Shown: piece after piece, positions 9,206-17,322 of the stretch
Layout of the letters: every line of letters starts with the position of its first letter
How positions within the stretch are numbered: the first letter of the stretch is position 1
Source: JAQGMO01 sp050954505
Lineage (GTDB): Bacteria > Pseudomonadota > Gammaproteobacteria > Burkholderiales > Burkholderiaceae_D
Assembly (NCBI GenBank): GCA_050954505.1
Contig: JBPBPY010000042.1
Coordinates: forward strand, 1 to 29,769
DNA length: 29,769 nt
Reading direction: 5' to 3'
Program-made: the position numbers and the translations under genes
The notes under the pieces: generated by a model
Seen by the model: only the letters and a program-made list of their open reading frames with translations
Databases searched by the model: none
Told to the model about the DNA's origin: nothing

Positions 9206-9469
9206 TCAACGAATCCGATGTACTTGGGTGCCGGTGATCCCCGTAGGAAGATCAGGCGCTTTTTCAAGGAAACTAGTGCATTTCACGCCGGTTACTTTCG
9301 CATATTCCACTTCGACCTTCGCGGAATTAATGATGACTTGGGCGACTTCCGACACTGCCTTTGCACGTTCGATTTCCATTGGCTTTTCTTTGTTTTGCAA
9401 TGCGGCCAGGGTGTCAAAGAGGTGCTGACGCAAAGCGCTGATATCATTGTTCATTACTAGCTCGCTCAT
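9206..9469 (-). CDS. Conserved small phage protein, unknown function
   Basis: An 87-residue protein, mostly helical and charged in the first 60 residues (LRQHLFDTLAALQNKEKPMEIERAKAVSEV), then a YAKVTG-V segment. I have seen similar proteins described in phage early regions only as unknown. It overlaps the end of the HNH gene by 26 bp, or by 11 bp if the in-frame ATG at 9454 is used. Neither start has a strong ribosome-binding site. Confidence 0.65.
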   Translation of the reverse strand: MSELVMNNDISALRQHLFDTLAALQNKEKPMEIERAKAVSEVAQVIINSAKVEVEYAKVTGVKCTSFLEKAPDLPTGITGTQVHRIR

Positions 9470-10214
9470 TAATGTGTTTTTCTATCGCACGGTCCAAAAG
9501 GATCACTTCTTGCAGCTCCGGCGGCCATTGATTTAGCCTATTTTTAAGCTCCTTGTACGGCGTACATTCCAAATTTTCGACAACGCAATTCAACGGGTTG
9601 TTATCTTTAAAAACAATACAGTGGCGCAATGGAATTGAACCAAAGTTCTCTTCCCACAGTATTCGGTGCAGAGGTTTCCAAAGTTTTGGATGCGCAACCT
9701 TGACGAGGAAATAACCTCCCTTTACAAGGACAATCGTTCCAATTGCCGCTTTGTAATTTCGGTTAGGAATCTGCCCACTTGATGAATTTATTTTCTTCAA
9801 ACCCATCGTCGATGCCTTGCTGCACACTTCTTTTTCAGGCCTACCAAAATCGGCGGCTATATCAGAAGTTTTTTCGTGCGGATAACGGCGGCGAAGCATC
9901 TCCACCTCGTCCTCGGTCCACCATTTGAAAAGCTTTCGGCTCTTTCCTTCCAGTGGGTTATCGGGTTTGTCCACGAGTCCCCGCCACTCCGGCAACTGGT
10001 TTGTAAGCTGTTTTCGCTTTTTCGAGCGCACATCAAACCAGGCTTGTCCGTCCCACCAAGCGCGAGGCGGCACTGCCGAAACTTTTATTTCGTACCATCC
10101 TGGCGTAATTGGCTGCTCTTTAAACCATTGCGTGCGGACTTCTTGTTTCATCGGCCCACGCGAGCGTCTGAAAAATGTACGGTACACAATCTCCTTGAGA
10201 TACCTATCGCGCAT
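9444..10214 (-). CDS. HNH endonuclease with Myb/SANT-like segment
   Basis: 256 residues. The middle (KWWTEDEVEMLRRRYPHEKTSDIAADFGRPEKEVCSKA) looks like a SANT/Myb-type DNA-binding helix set. The C-terminal part (PLHRILWEENFG-IPLRHCIVFKDNNPLNCVVENLE) is the HNH fold common in phage free-standing endonucleases. The gene is visibly more A+T-rich than the genes on either side, a sign of recent entry as a homing-type element. The start at 10214 is chosen because it leaves only a 9-bp gap to the gene before; the Met at 10151 is an alternative. Confidence 0.78.
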   Translation of the reverse strand: MRDRYLKEIVYRTFFRRSRGPMKQEVRTQWFKEQPITPGWYEIKVSAVPPRAWWDGQAWFDVRSKKRKQLTNQLPEWRGLVDKPDNPLEGKSRKLFKWWTEDEVEMLRRRYPHEKTSDIAADFGRPEKEVCSKASTMGLKKINSSSGQIPNRNYKAAIGTIVLVKGGYFLVKVAHPKLWKPLHRILWEENFGSIPLRHCIVFKDNNPLNCVVENLECTPYKELKNRLNQWPPELQEVILLDRAIEKHINERASNEQ

Positions 10215-10223
10215 TTGATCGAC

Positions 10224-10514
10224 TCACTCGCGGGAGGTGTGCAAAATTGCGCGTATCGCACCATACTGCTTTGGCGAGATACGACTTTCGCCCGACGATC
10301 GGTAACCGCCTCCTGCTTTCAAAGTGTATGCAAAGCAGGCAGACCGCTCATCATCAAAAATCTGCGCAGCGGTCATTGCCGAAAAAATTGCTTGGGCCAT
10401 TGCCATGCGCATGTCGTCAAGCGTCTTTTGCATGGTGTAATGTCGCAGTGCCGATCCACTTGCGCGTAGCACCGCGTCCAAGTGCTTGTCGATATCGTGA
10501 TATGCGATTGCCAT
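10224..10514 (-). CDS. Hypothetical phage protein (96 aa)
   Basis: A small protein without a family I recognise: an N-terminal helical half (LDAVLRASGSALRHYTMQKTLDD-) with an Ala/Met-rich helix, then a basic GGYRSSGESRISPKQYGAIRAIL tail. The start is one of two adjacent ATGs (10517 or 10514). The second directly follows a GGAGGA element embedded in the last codons of the preceding gene, showing tight coupling. Confidence 0.6.
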   Translation of the reverse strand: MAIAYHDIDKHLDAVLRASGSALRHYTMQKTLDDMRMAMAQAIFSAMTAAQIFDDERSACFAYTLKAGGGYRSSGESRISPKQYGAIRAILHTSRE

Positions 10515-11038
10515 CATTCCTCCGTCAGAGCGATCCACTCGGATTTCTTCAATTCCTTGAAACTTTCCGGTGGGTTATAAAGGTCTTCATCGGACTCTGG
10601 CACTTGGATCACGACTTGGTCTTTGACAATGCCCGCCGTTGCAATCCACATTGCATTTTCCGCATACACCGTTCGCTTAATACCGAAGTGGCCTAAGATC
10701 AGTTTTCCAGCGTTAAATCCTCCGACCGCGCACATCTCTGCCCAGATCGCTTTGCCGGTTTTCTTTGTCAAATGCGGACGACAACGGTAATAGACTTTTC
10801 CATCTTCGTAGTGCTTGCCAGTAGCGCGTGTTCCATCCGGGAATGGCCCATCGGTATCGAACAAAAATTCGGACAAACGCAGATCGCGGTTACCCACCAG
10901 CATTGCCGACGCGCCATATTTCGTCTGCAAAGCTGCGCGACGTGCTCGATACTCCACGCGTTGCTTCTCCACCATTGCGCGGAGGCTATCCGTATCGGCG
11001 TTTTCAACAACAAAATAGCGGCGTTTTGGTTCAGTCAT
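10514..11038 (-). CDS. Hypothetical phage protein (174 aa)
   Basis: The start is the ATG at 11038, just after the polymerase stop; an earlier in-frame start would lie inside the polymerase gene. The protein begins MTEPKRRYFVVENADTDSL, has a helical stretch (MVEKQRVEYRARRAALQTKYGAS), then mixed strands with an aromatic-rich centre (KHYEDGKVYYRCRPHL). Similar proteins occur in phage early operons with unknown roles. Its stop overlaps the start of the next gene. Confidence 0.65.
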   Translation of the reverse strand: MTEPKRRYFVVENADTDSLRAMVEKQRVEYRARRAALQTKYGASAMLVGNRDLRLSEFLFDTDGPFPDGTRATGKHYEDGKVYYRCRPHLTKKTGKAIWAEMCAVGGFNAGKLILGHFGIKRTVYAENAMWIATAGIVKDQVVIQVPESDEDLYNPPESFKELKKSEWIALTEE

Positions 11039-11039
11039 A

Positions 11040-13184
11040 TCAGTCCTTACGGTAGCGGTAGGTTTGAAATCCTGCGGCGGCCAGCGGCATGCCTTGCGCC
11101 CAGGGTGGTGTTGCGGCCAGCAGGCCGGACAATTGGTCTTCGTTGAATTCGGGCAGATCTGGTGCCTCGGCAATGATTTCGTCGTGCACCGTGAGAACGA
11201 TCTGATAGCCTGCGGCCTCGATGGCGGGCATGTTGTACGCCATCACATCGCGGGCCACGGCCTGGCAAACGTTCTCGAAAATCTTGCCGCCGTAGGTCTG
11301 CAGTCGGCACCACTTGCGGCTGTACTGGTTCATGCCCATGTAGGTGATCTTTCCGTCGACGATCTGGGGTGACGGGTAGCACACGGCGCGGCCCGATGGC
11401 AGCAAGATGCGCAGCCAGCTTTTGTCGCGGCGAATTTTCAGCAGCCGGCAGTGGAACGTGTTGCCTGGGTTGTCGATAGCGTCGCGCACGCCAGCGTCCA
11501 GTTCTTTCCAGTAGCTGGCAATGGCCTGGTGGGCATCACGCCACGCCAGCTTGAACGACTCGCATGTCAGCCAGGCGCGCTCACTCAGTCCCAGGCTCTG
11601 CACCGGGTCACGGCCTTGTTTGCGGTGCCAGTCCAGCATAATGTTCGCCTGGCCCCACACGGCGCCAGGAATGGCGCTGGCGGCCTGACTGGCCAGCTGG
11701 TCCAGGTCGATGCCGTAAGCAGCCGCAAAGGTCACGAACGCGCCTACGCCACCCTCATAGCCCAGTGCCAGTTCCTGGACCTTGCCGACCTGGCGCTGGT
11801 CCTTGGTTACCGCTTCCGGTGCGATGCCAAACGACTTACTGTAAGCCAGCTTGTAAAGGTCGGCACCAATGCCGGCATCGAAGTCGCTGAACGCTTTCAG
11901 CTTCCAAGTTTCATTGGCCAGCCAGGCCTGGTCGCGGCCTTCAATGTTCGATAGATCGGCAATGACCAGCTTCTTGCCGCGCGGCGCCACGATGCACCCA
12001 CGGATGGCCGAGCTGGTCAGCTGCATGACGTTTTCAAACAGCAGGTCGGCACAATCGGCCTTCAGGGCATCGACACCCAGATCAATCGTGTCGTTGTCGA
12101 GCGTCGGGCGTGGCAGGTTTTGCGGCTGGAACATGCGGCCGGCCCAGCGCCCGGTGCGGCTGGCGCCGCAGAACTGCAGCAGGCCGCGCAGCCGGTCATC
12201 ACGGGAAACGCTCTTCATCAGTGTCTTATATTTGCTGGTGCTGGTGGTGCTGGCTTGCAAGCGGATTGCAAGCAGTGTGCGCAGTCCGTCCGGCAGGTCC
12301 GGGTCTTCCACTCGTCGCTCAAGTGTCGCTTTTTGCATGTCGGGCAAATCAACACCGTACTCGGCCAAGATGTGGAGCAGCATTGCATCGCGCTGGGTGG
12401 CGGTTTGCACTTCCCCATTTGTCATCTCGACTGTTTGTGCAGCGAGACCGATCTGTGCAAGCGATACGGCCCGCACTGCGGCGTCTGCCAGCGGAACGTC
12501 AATAGCAACGCCCCTGTCGTTGATTACCTGATCAAGGTGCCACAATGCTGTTTCAGATTCCCGGCAGTTCCAGGTGGGCAGTATCTTGTGAATCGCGCGC
12601 ATTGCGCCGATGTCGCTGGCAGCATATGCTTTGAACTGCTCCCATTGCGCAGGGTGCGTTTGGCGCGTGCACCTCCCATCCCAAGCCGCTTTTCGGCGCG
12701 CAATTTCAACCAACATTTCCTTTCGTCCACCTGGAAACATGTCGGGCTTTAATTCGTGCGAAAAGGGGCGCGGTTTGCAGAAAAGCTGAATCAATACTTT
12801 TCCGGCTTTGTCCTTTGCAAGGTCGATCGGCAAATTCAAAATTTCGCAGAGCAGGCCCAGCTTCCCGGGCATGCCATGCTCCATGGCCTGGACCATCGTG
12901 TCGCGCCACCGGTGCAAGGGAATAGTGAATCCGGCATGCCGTTCTAGCGTACGGTCGAAATGGCTGTTGTGTGCCCAGACTTCCACCAGGGGATCGTCGA
13001 TGGCTTCTTGCAGTATGCGTGGCACCGGTTCGCCATTGGCCACGTCCTGGACGGATGGCGCGCCGTCATCGATTGCCCACGCACGCAACAGTATTTCTGC
13101 ATGCTCAGCATAGCGATGCGTGCCATGCGCGATCGGCACGGTGCTGTACGTTTCATCGTCCAGCCAGAGGCGAGTTGCGGCCAT
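11040..13184 (-). CDS. Family-A DNA polymerase with 3'-5' exonuclease domain
   Basis: 714 residues; the replicative polymerase of the phage. The exonuclease domain has LDDETYS (about 8-14), AHNSHFDR (71-78) and YAASDIGAMR (187-196), a DEDD set. The polymerase domain has motif A IADLSNIEGR (Asp about 410), motif B RQVGKVQELALGYEGG (464-479) and motif C LTVHDEI (Asp about 668). There is no 5' nuclease domain, as is usual for phage enzymes. It sits next to a T7 gp2.5-like SSB gene and the DUF2800 nuclease, a known phage replication grouping. Its ATG overlaps the TAA of the coiled-coil gene by one base. Confidence 0.95.
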   Translation of the reverse strand: MAATRLWLDDETYSTVPIAHGTHRYAEHAEILLRAWAIDDGAPSVQDVANGEPVPRILQEAIDDPLVEVWAHNSHFDRTLERHAGFTIPLHRWRDTMVQAMEHGMPGKLGLLCEILNLPIDLAKDKAGKVLIQLFCKPRPFSHELKPDMFPGGRKEMLVEIARRKAAWDGRCTRQTHPAQWEQFKAYAASDIGAMRAIHKILPTWNCRESETALWHLDQVINDRGVAIDVPLADAAVRAVSLAQIGLAAQTVEMTNGEVQTATQRDAMLLHILAEYGVDLPDMQKATLERRVEDPDLPDGLRTLLAIRLQASTTSTSKYKTLMKSVSRDDRLRGLLQFCGASRTGRWAGRMFQPQNLPRPTLDNDTIDLGVDALKADCADLLFENVMQLTSSAIRGCIVAPRGKKLVIADLSNIEGRDQAWLANETWKLKAFSDFDAGIGADLYKLAYSKSFGIAPEAVTKDQRQVGKVQELALGYEGGVGAFVTFAAAYGIDLDQLASQAASAIPGAVWGQANIMLDWHRKQGRDPVQSLGLSERAWLTCESFKLAWRDAHQAIASYWKELDAGVRDAIDNPGNTFHCRLLKIRRDKSWLRILLPSGRAVCYPSPQIVDGKITYMGMNQYSRKWCRLQTYGGKIFENVCQAVARDVMAYNMPAIEAAGYQIVLTVHDEIIAEAPDLPEFNEDQLSGLLAATPPWAQGMPLAAAGFQTYRYRKD

Positions 13185-13519
13185 TAGATCAAGTCCAGCC
13201 CGGCTGCGGCCAATTCGCGGGCGCGATTGTCTGCCTCGATGAATAGTGCCCGCATGTCGTCGAGCTGGCGCTCAGTGTCAGCTAGTTCGTCGGCTTTAGC
13301 ATCAAGCTCGCGCGCTTGTTCTTCTTTCAATTCTTCGATATCAGATTCAAGTTGCGCGATCTCGTCGGCGTGTTCTGCTTTTAATTCTTTACGACTTTCT
13401 TCGGCATCGTCTGCCATTGCGATATTGCGTCCGGCCAGCTCGGTGAGCGCGGCGCAGTTTGTCGGTTCGATATACACCCGGCGCTCTAACTCGTCGTCGG
13501 TCATTCTTGAATAGATCAT
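13184..13519 (-). CDS. Coiled-coil protein, unknown function
   Basis: 111 residues from the ATG at 13519. After MIYSRMTDDELERRVYIEPTNCAALTELAGR the rest, from about residue 37, is a long acidic heptad-like helix rich in Glu, Ala, Asp and Leu. It lies between the SSB-like and polymerase genes and is coupled to the latter by a one-base overlap, so it may be a replication accessory. That role is inferred from position only. Confidence 0.7.
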   Translation of the reverse strand: MIYSRMTDDELERRVYIEPTNCAALTELAGRNIAMADDAEESRKELKAEHADEIAQLESDIEELKEEQARELDAKADELADTERQLDDMRALFIEADNRARELAAAGLDLI

Positions 13520-13605
13520 GCGGGCACCATATCGGCAGCTGGTTTGAGAATTTCCCTGCGCTCGGCTGCAAACCAAGCGCAGGGGAGGAAAACTACTGCG
13601 GGAAG

Positions 13606-14157
13606 TTATGCCAGCTCGGCGTCTGCGTCAGCACCTTCGGCTATGTCGTCGAAGTCGTCAGCATCACCCATGGCGCCACCAGCAAAGGCATCGCCGTCGC
13701 GCAGGAATTGGAGCGCCGTAAGCGACGCATTGACGCGCTTGCCGTAGTTGTTGTCCTGCGCCCAAAGTTCCACGGTGGCGTTGACGTAGCAGCCCGCATA
13801 GGGTTTTCCGTCTGCTTCGGCGAGCGCCGATTTGTCCCGGTCAATGACCACAGGGCGAACGGCGTTGCGTGAGGAAACATAGACCATGCCTTCGAAGCCG
13901 GCATATTGGCTTTTCAGATCGCCATCGTGCAGCGCAACTTTGTCGCCCTTACGCATTGATTTGAGCTGATCTGCGGCTTTGGCGCCCCACTTATCTTTTG
14001 CAACTTGATCAATCGCGGCATTGATCGTGGCAACCTGGGGATCGTTTGGATCGATCAGGAACGAAGCCGAAAACGCGGGCTTGCCTTCACCATTGACGGT
14101 CGTGGCTTCGAACAGCTGCGGAAAGGCCAGACGGACGTTTACTAATTTCACTTTCAT
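13606..14157 (-). CDS. DUF2815 ssDNA-binding protein (T7 gp2.5-like)
   Basis: 183 residues with the DUF2815 pattern: LVNVRLAFPQLFEA, AFSASFLIDPNDPQ, then YVNATVELWAQDN-YGKRVNASLTALQFLRDGDAF. The acidic end (DADDFDDIAEGADADAEL) is typical of single-stranded DNA-binding proteins that contact partners through the tail. It should coat ssDNA during replication and recombination beside the polymerase. An AAGGAGCTACGCATC stretch before the ATG is a good ribosome-binding site. Confidence 0.9.
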   Translation of the reverse strand: MKVKLVNVRLAFPQLFEATTVNGEGKPAFSASFLIDPNDPQVATINAAIDQVAKDKWGAKAADQLKSMRKGDKVALHDGDLKSQYAGFEGMVYVSSRNAVRPVVIDRDKSALAEADGKPYAGCYVNATVELWAQDNNYGKRVNASLTALQFLRDGDAFAGGAMGDADDFDDIAEGADADAELA

Positions 14158-14185
14158 GATGCGTAGCTCCTTGGTTTGTTACGGG

Positions 14186-14269
14186 TTAAGTGCTCGGGTA
14201 AAGGCGTCGTAATAGGTCGTCGTCAATTGCCTGGACGACGCCTGCTAACTGGGCGAGCGCCAGCTGCAT
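14186..14269 (-). CDS. Possible 27-aa peptide in the DUF2800-DUF2815 gap
   Basis: An ATG at 14269 opens 27 codons ending in TAA (MQLALAQLAGVVQAIDDDLL then RRLYPST). It fills much of the 125-bp gap between two operon genes. An in-frame TTG further upstream would overlap the DUF2800 stop and add seven residues. The peptide is amphipathic and could be a small phage protein, but there is no clear ribosome-binding site and no family I recognise. Confidence 0.3.
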   Translation of the reverse strand: MQLALAQLAGVVQAIDDDLLRRLYPST

Positions 14270-14282
14270 GACGGCGTCAAAT

Positions 14283-15836
14283 TCAAACAAGATCCGCGCC
14301 GTCAAGAGTCGCGTTGTATTCCGCGGCTGGGGAACCTGGTTGCGGATTGCCAGGGAACGGCCAAGCTGCGTTAGGCTGGGGTGGTGCCGGGGTTTCCGCT
14401 GGCGCTTCTTGCTCTGGTGCGCCGTTGATCACCTCAAAGTCGTCAATCGCCGGTGTCTTTACAAGAGCGGGGCGGGTATCCGACACCGGTGCCACGCTTG
14501 GTTTGCCCGAGGCTCTGGTGATAAGCGCCTCGGTTTTTGTCCAGCGGCGCGGGTTTGTTGCTTTCAATACTTTTTCAGCAGTGGTCGGACTGATCAGTTT
14601 GAAGTCGTACATCTGATCGATTTTCAGTTTGAACGACTTGAACAGTTTCTCAGTCTCTTCCTCATCCACCCACGCACGGTTGCCTTGCTTGCCCTGCACC
14701 AGCTTGTACCGGTTATCGGTGAACTTGCCGGCCAGCAGGCGGCGCTCCACCTCGGCCCGGACTCCTTTGCACCAGCCCTCGACCAATTCGACCGCATCCA
14801 TGCAAGTTGCAAGGTGCTCGTCGTCACTGGTGGCGAGTCGGGCCTCTGCACCGTCGAGCTGGGGAACGAGACTTGGTTTCTTGACCACGAAGCGAGCGGC
14901 GCCATTTGCCATTTCGAAGTCGATACCCTTGGGCTCGACGCCATAAGCACGGGCCAAAATCTTCTCGGCATCGGCAATTGCGATAGGAACCTGGCCTTTA
15001 TTCAGGTCTACGAAATCGTCGGCAACCGCTGCAAGTACCTGGTCGCGCAGGGTAGGGCACGCGCCTTTGGCCTTGCAGAAGCGGCAGGCCTTTTCGCTGG
15101 GCGCAAGATGCTGCTGAATGTCTTCTTTCCGCTCGAAGGCAAGTACTGACATTGCGTGCGTAGCGGCAACCTTGGCACGTTCACCAAATGCTGACAGCTG
15201 GTCAACCGACAGCTCCCATTCGCTGGGCCGTGGATCGATGCGCGGTTGGTGGATCGTGATCCGCACCTGGGTGAAGTCATAGGCCAAGCCGAACTTCTCG
15301 ATCACGCCCAGGGCGTACATCTGGCCCTGTTCATTTTCTTGTGCTGACACCACAACGCCTTTGCCGTACTTCAAGTCCCAGGTGTCAACCGTCGCGGTGT
15401 AATCGGGCCACACAGCAATGATTACTACGTCAGCGGTGCCAGTCGCATCTTGCTCGCCGGTGATGTGGTCGATAGGCACCTTTTGTTCGACGTGCAGTTC
15501 AACTTCAATGGCGCCACGCAGTTTGTACTCTTCAAGCCGCGCACGCACCGCATCAATGTACGTTTGCAGGTAGTCGGCCATGTCCTGGGTCACCAGCACC
15601 CGCTGCAGCGCGCCATGATCGTGGTAATTGAATTTCTTACCGACCATATCGGCCAGCGGCGGCGGCATGCCGGCCGGATCGAGCTGGTAAGCAGCGACCG
15701 CGTGTGCCGCTGTGCCTTCGCTTGCGAACTCGCTGCCGCTGTCTTCCGAATATTCGGATTCAAGGGCGACGCTGCCGGGGCAGGCCATCCAGCGCGAGGC
15801 GCCGGAGGGGGATAGGCGGGCGTGGTGAGCGGTCAT
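14283..15836 (-). CDS. DUF2800 protein: RecB/Cas4-like Fe-S nuclease
   Basis: 517 residues. It opens with the family signature LSPSGASRWMACPGS, followed by EGTAAHAVA (metal-site His about 45), then TGTADVVII and WDLKYGKGVVVSAQENEQ-MYALG, which give the Asp, Lys and Gln of the PD-(D/E)XK core. CRFCKAKGACP supplies the Cys cluster that, with an N-terminal Cys, would hold an iron-sulphur cluster as in AddB/Cas4. The C-terminal 100 residues are Pro/Ala-rich. It probably acts as an exonuclease in phage replication or recombination together with the DUF2815 protein encoded next to it. Confidence 0.9.
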   Translation of the reverse strand: MTAHHARLSPSGASRWMACPGSVALESEYSEDSGSEFASEGTAAHAVAAYQLDPAGMPPPLADMVGKKFNYHDHGALQRVLVTQDMADYLQTYIDAVRARLEEYKLRGAIEVELHVEQKVPIDHITGEQDATGTADVVIIAVWPDYTATVDTWDLKYGKGVVVSAQENEQGQMYALGVIEKFGLAYDFTQVRITIHQPRIDPRPSEWELSVDQLSAFGERAKVAATHAMSVLAFERKEDIQQHLAPSEKACRFCKAKGACPTLRDQVLAAVADDFVDLNKGQVPIAIADAEKILARAYGVEPKGIDFEMANGAARFVVKKPSLVPQLDGAEARLATSDDEHLATCMDAVELVEGWCKGVRAEVERRLLAGKFTDNRYKLVQGKQGNRAWVDEEETEKLFKSFKLKIDQMYDFKLISPTTAEKVLKATNPRRWTKTEALITRASGKPSVAPVSDTRPALVKTPAIDDFEVINGAPEQEAPAETPAPPQPNAAWPFPGNPQPGSPAAEYNATLDGADLV

Positions 15837-15838
15837 GA

Positions 15839-16249
15839 TCAGGCGGCCAGCTTTTCGCGAAGTGCTGCAGCAACGGCAGTATATTGCTCTGGCTTCAGAT
15901 CCTGACCCTTCTTCGCGTCAAACCCTGCAAGAAGTTCGACAGCTGTCGGGCGGTCCTTCTTGACCAGGTCGAGGATCATCTTGGCGATGACTGGATACTC
16001 AATCTTTTCGACCGTTTCGGCAACTGGCGTTGCCTCGACCTTTGCCGTGGTCTTTGGTTCAGCCAAAGCTCCCATGCTTGCATCGAGCTTGGCGGCGGCT
16101 TCGACACTGACCTTGCGCTGGTCAATGGTTTCAACATAGTCCTTGGCGCTCATGGTTTGCGCGGTGGGCGAGGTCGACATGCTTTTCAGCAAATTGAAAA
16201 TTGAGCCGAGCATTTTGGTTTGTTCTTGAACTGCTTCTTCGAGTGACAT
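15839..16249 (-). CDS. First gene of the early leftward operon, unknown function
   Basis: 136 residues from the ATG at 16249, which has GAAAGGA eight bases upstream. The protein has an N-terminal helix (SLEEAVQEQTKMLGSIFNLLKSM), a Thr/Ala/Val-rich linker, and a C-terminal module (YPVIAKMILDLVKKDRPTAVELLAGF then GQDLKPEQYTAVAAALREKL) that resembles the end of other phage replication-region proteins. It precedes DUF2800 by 2 bp. Its start lies about 35 bp after the predicted transcription start, so it is the first product after induction. Confidence 0.7.
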   Translation of the reverse strand: MSLEEAVQEQTKMLGSIFNLLKSMSTSPTAQTMSAKDYVETIDQRKVSVEAAAKLDASMGALAEPKTTAKVEATPVAETVEKIEYPVIAKMILDLVKKDRPTAVELLAGFDAKKGQDLKPEQYTAVAAALREKLAA

Positions 16250-16269
16250 GGTGGTCCTTTCGGCTGGTT

Positions 16270-16331
16270 GTTCGGTATTGCTTAACACGTATGTTAGTTA
16301 TTACTGTACTTCGTGTCAAGCAAAGCCGAAC
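16270..16331. promoter_or_regulatory. Left operator region: three 17-bp repressor sites
   Basis: Site 1 GTTCGGTATTGCTTAAC (16270-16286), site 2 GTTAGTTATTACTGTAC (16293-16309) and site 3, reversed, GTTCGGCTTTGCTTGAC (16315-16331). Spacing is 22-23 bp, about two helical turns. The same motif occurs twice between repressor and Cro (18006-18045). The sites cover the start point, the spacer and the -35 of the leftward promoter, as expected for a lambda OL-type operator. Confidence 0.8.
16291..16319 (-). promoter_or_regulatory. Early leftward promoter (PL-like)
   Basis: On the minus strand a perfect TTGACA (plus positions 16314-16319) is followed after 17 bp by TAACAT (16291-16296). The expected start is near 16284, and the first gene begins at 16249 with a good ribosome-binding site. 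Three repressor-type sites overlap the promoter, so it should be shut in the lysogen. Confidence 0.75.
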
Positions 16332-16381
16332 AAATATTTGTGAGAACTCGAACATATGGCCTTGGCCAAAAGCAACAGGCG

Positions 16382-16445
16382 AAAAAATACCCGCGCGGGG
16401 CGGGTGTTCTTGGAGGGTGCTAAAAGCCAGCTCGGGGGCTGGCTT
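16382..16445 (-). terminator. Tandem intrinsic terminators of the repressor operon
   Basis: Reading leftward, the first hairpin is AAGCCAGC/GCTGGCTT (16445-16424) followed by T residues. The second is ACCCGC/GCGGGT (16405-16389) followed by A and six T (to 16382). They lie just behind the stop at 16449 and keep the repressor transcript from running into the early operon. Confidence 0.75.
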
Positions 16446-16448
16446 GGT

Positions 16449-16958
16449 TTATTTCGCGGCGGGCGCTTGGGAAGGGGATGGAGTTGGTGGCGCGACAGAC
16501 GGAACGGCCATTTGGGCGCGCCCTTCTGCTACTGCGGCAAGTGTGGTTTGCATAAAACTGACATTTGAAGCCTGAGTCGCGTAAAACAGACCGACTGCAA
16601 TTGCTACCACCGATAAAAAGGAGCTGATCGCAGTAACGTACATCGTTGTTTTCAGGCCGCCAGCTCTATCAGCGGCAGCAGCGGCACGCTCAGATGCTTT
16701 TTCCGCTCCTTCGGCTGCTGCTGCGACCCGAGCACTATATCCATCTATCTTTAACGTCAGTAGATCCACTTTTGATGAAATTTTTTCGACGCGCGAGTCC
16801 ATTCGCTGCTCAACGAGACTTAGCTTATCGTTTAATTCTTCTCGAGATATGTTAGTCATAGGTTGATCATCTTCGAATTGAACAGTGGAGTCAACTGTGT
16901 GTCTCATAAACCTCTCGAACGGATCGCTTTCAAAATGAGGTGAAGTGCTATTTGTCAT
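16449..16958 (-). CDS. Coiled-coil inner-membrane protein in rex-like position
   Basis: 169 residues from the ATG at 16958, whose start lies inside the last codons of the zinc-ribbon gene (11-bp overlap). Residues about 35-100 form a coiled coil ending in an Ala/Glu/Arg repeat (RVAAAAEGAEKASERAAAAADRAG). One strong membrane segment follows at about 105-128 (MYVTAISSFLSVVAIAVGLFYA), then a Pro/Ala/Ser-rich tail. It is the last gene behind the CI-like repressor and should be expressed in the lysogen. The position suggests lysogenic conversion or superinfection exclusion; the sequence alone does not show function. Confidence 0.7.
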   Translation of the reverse strand: MTNSTSPHFESDPFERFMRHTVDSTVQFEDDQPMTNISREELNDKLSLVEQRMDSRVEKISSKVDLLTLKIDGYSARVAAAAEGAEKASERAAAAADRAGGLKTTMYVTAISSFLSVVAIAVGLFYATQASNVSFMQTTLAAVAEGRAQMAVPSVAPPTPSPSQAPAAK

Positions 16959-17253
16959 TTTGTTGCGCCACCCACGCTCGGATAATGTGTGCTGCATGCT
17001 GCCTTACGAAACCGCAATTGACGCAATAGATGGTAACAACGTCTAGGCCAGACAGTAGCGGAATGCCATCAGGAATAGCTCCGGCAGGCTGTTGGTAAGA
17101 AAATGGAATGGTGAAATCCATATGCGCATATGGAGCACGGAAATTTGTCCACCGGGCACTTTGACAGCAGGGGCAGGCACCCAGAGCCGATCTCAATGTT
17201 AAGAAATCTAAAATTTCGTCATTTTTTATATGCGTATCTGGCATTTTAGCCAT
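16948..17253 (-). CDS. Zinc-ribbon protein in rex-like position
   Basis: 101 residues from the ATG at 17253, which has AAGGA eight bases upstream; a GTG at 17274 is less likely because it lies before that site. Two Cys knuckles, CPCC (about 27-30) and CVNCGF (77-82), should bind one zinc ion, and the end HAAHIIRAW is typical of small zinc-ribbon proteins near prophage repressors. It is downstream of the repressor in the same direction, 69 bp away, and overlaps the membrane-protein gene. The pair is somewhat A+T-rich compared with the early operon. Confidence 0.7.
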   Translation of the reverse strand: MAKMPDTHIKNDEILDFLTLRSALGACPCCQSARWTNFRAPYAHMDFTIPFSYQQPAGAIPDGIPLLSGLDVVTIYCVNCGFVRQHAAHIIRAWVAQQNDK

Positions 17254-17322
17254 TTGAGATTCCTTGGTTTTCACTGGTTTCGTACTTCTACTTCGCTCGA
17301 ATATATGCTCTTCAGCGGTGCT

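Noticed and set aside
14268..15149. 293-codon plus-strand frame
   Set aside because: Antisense to the DUF2800 nuclease gene.
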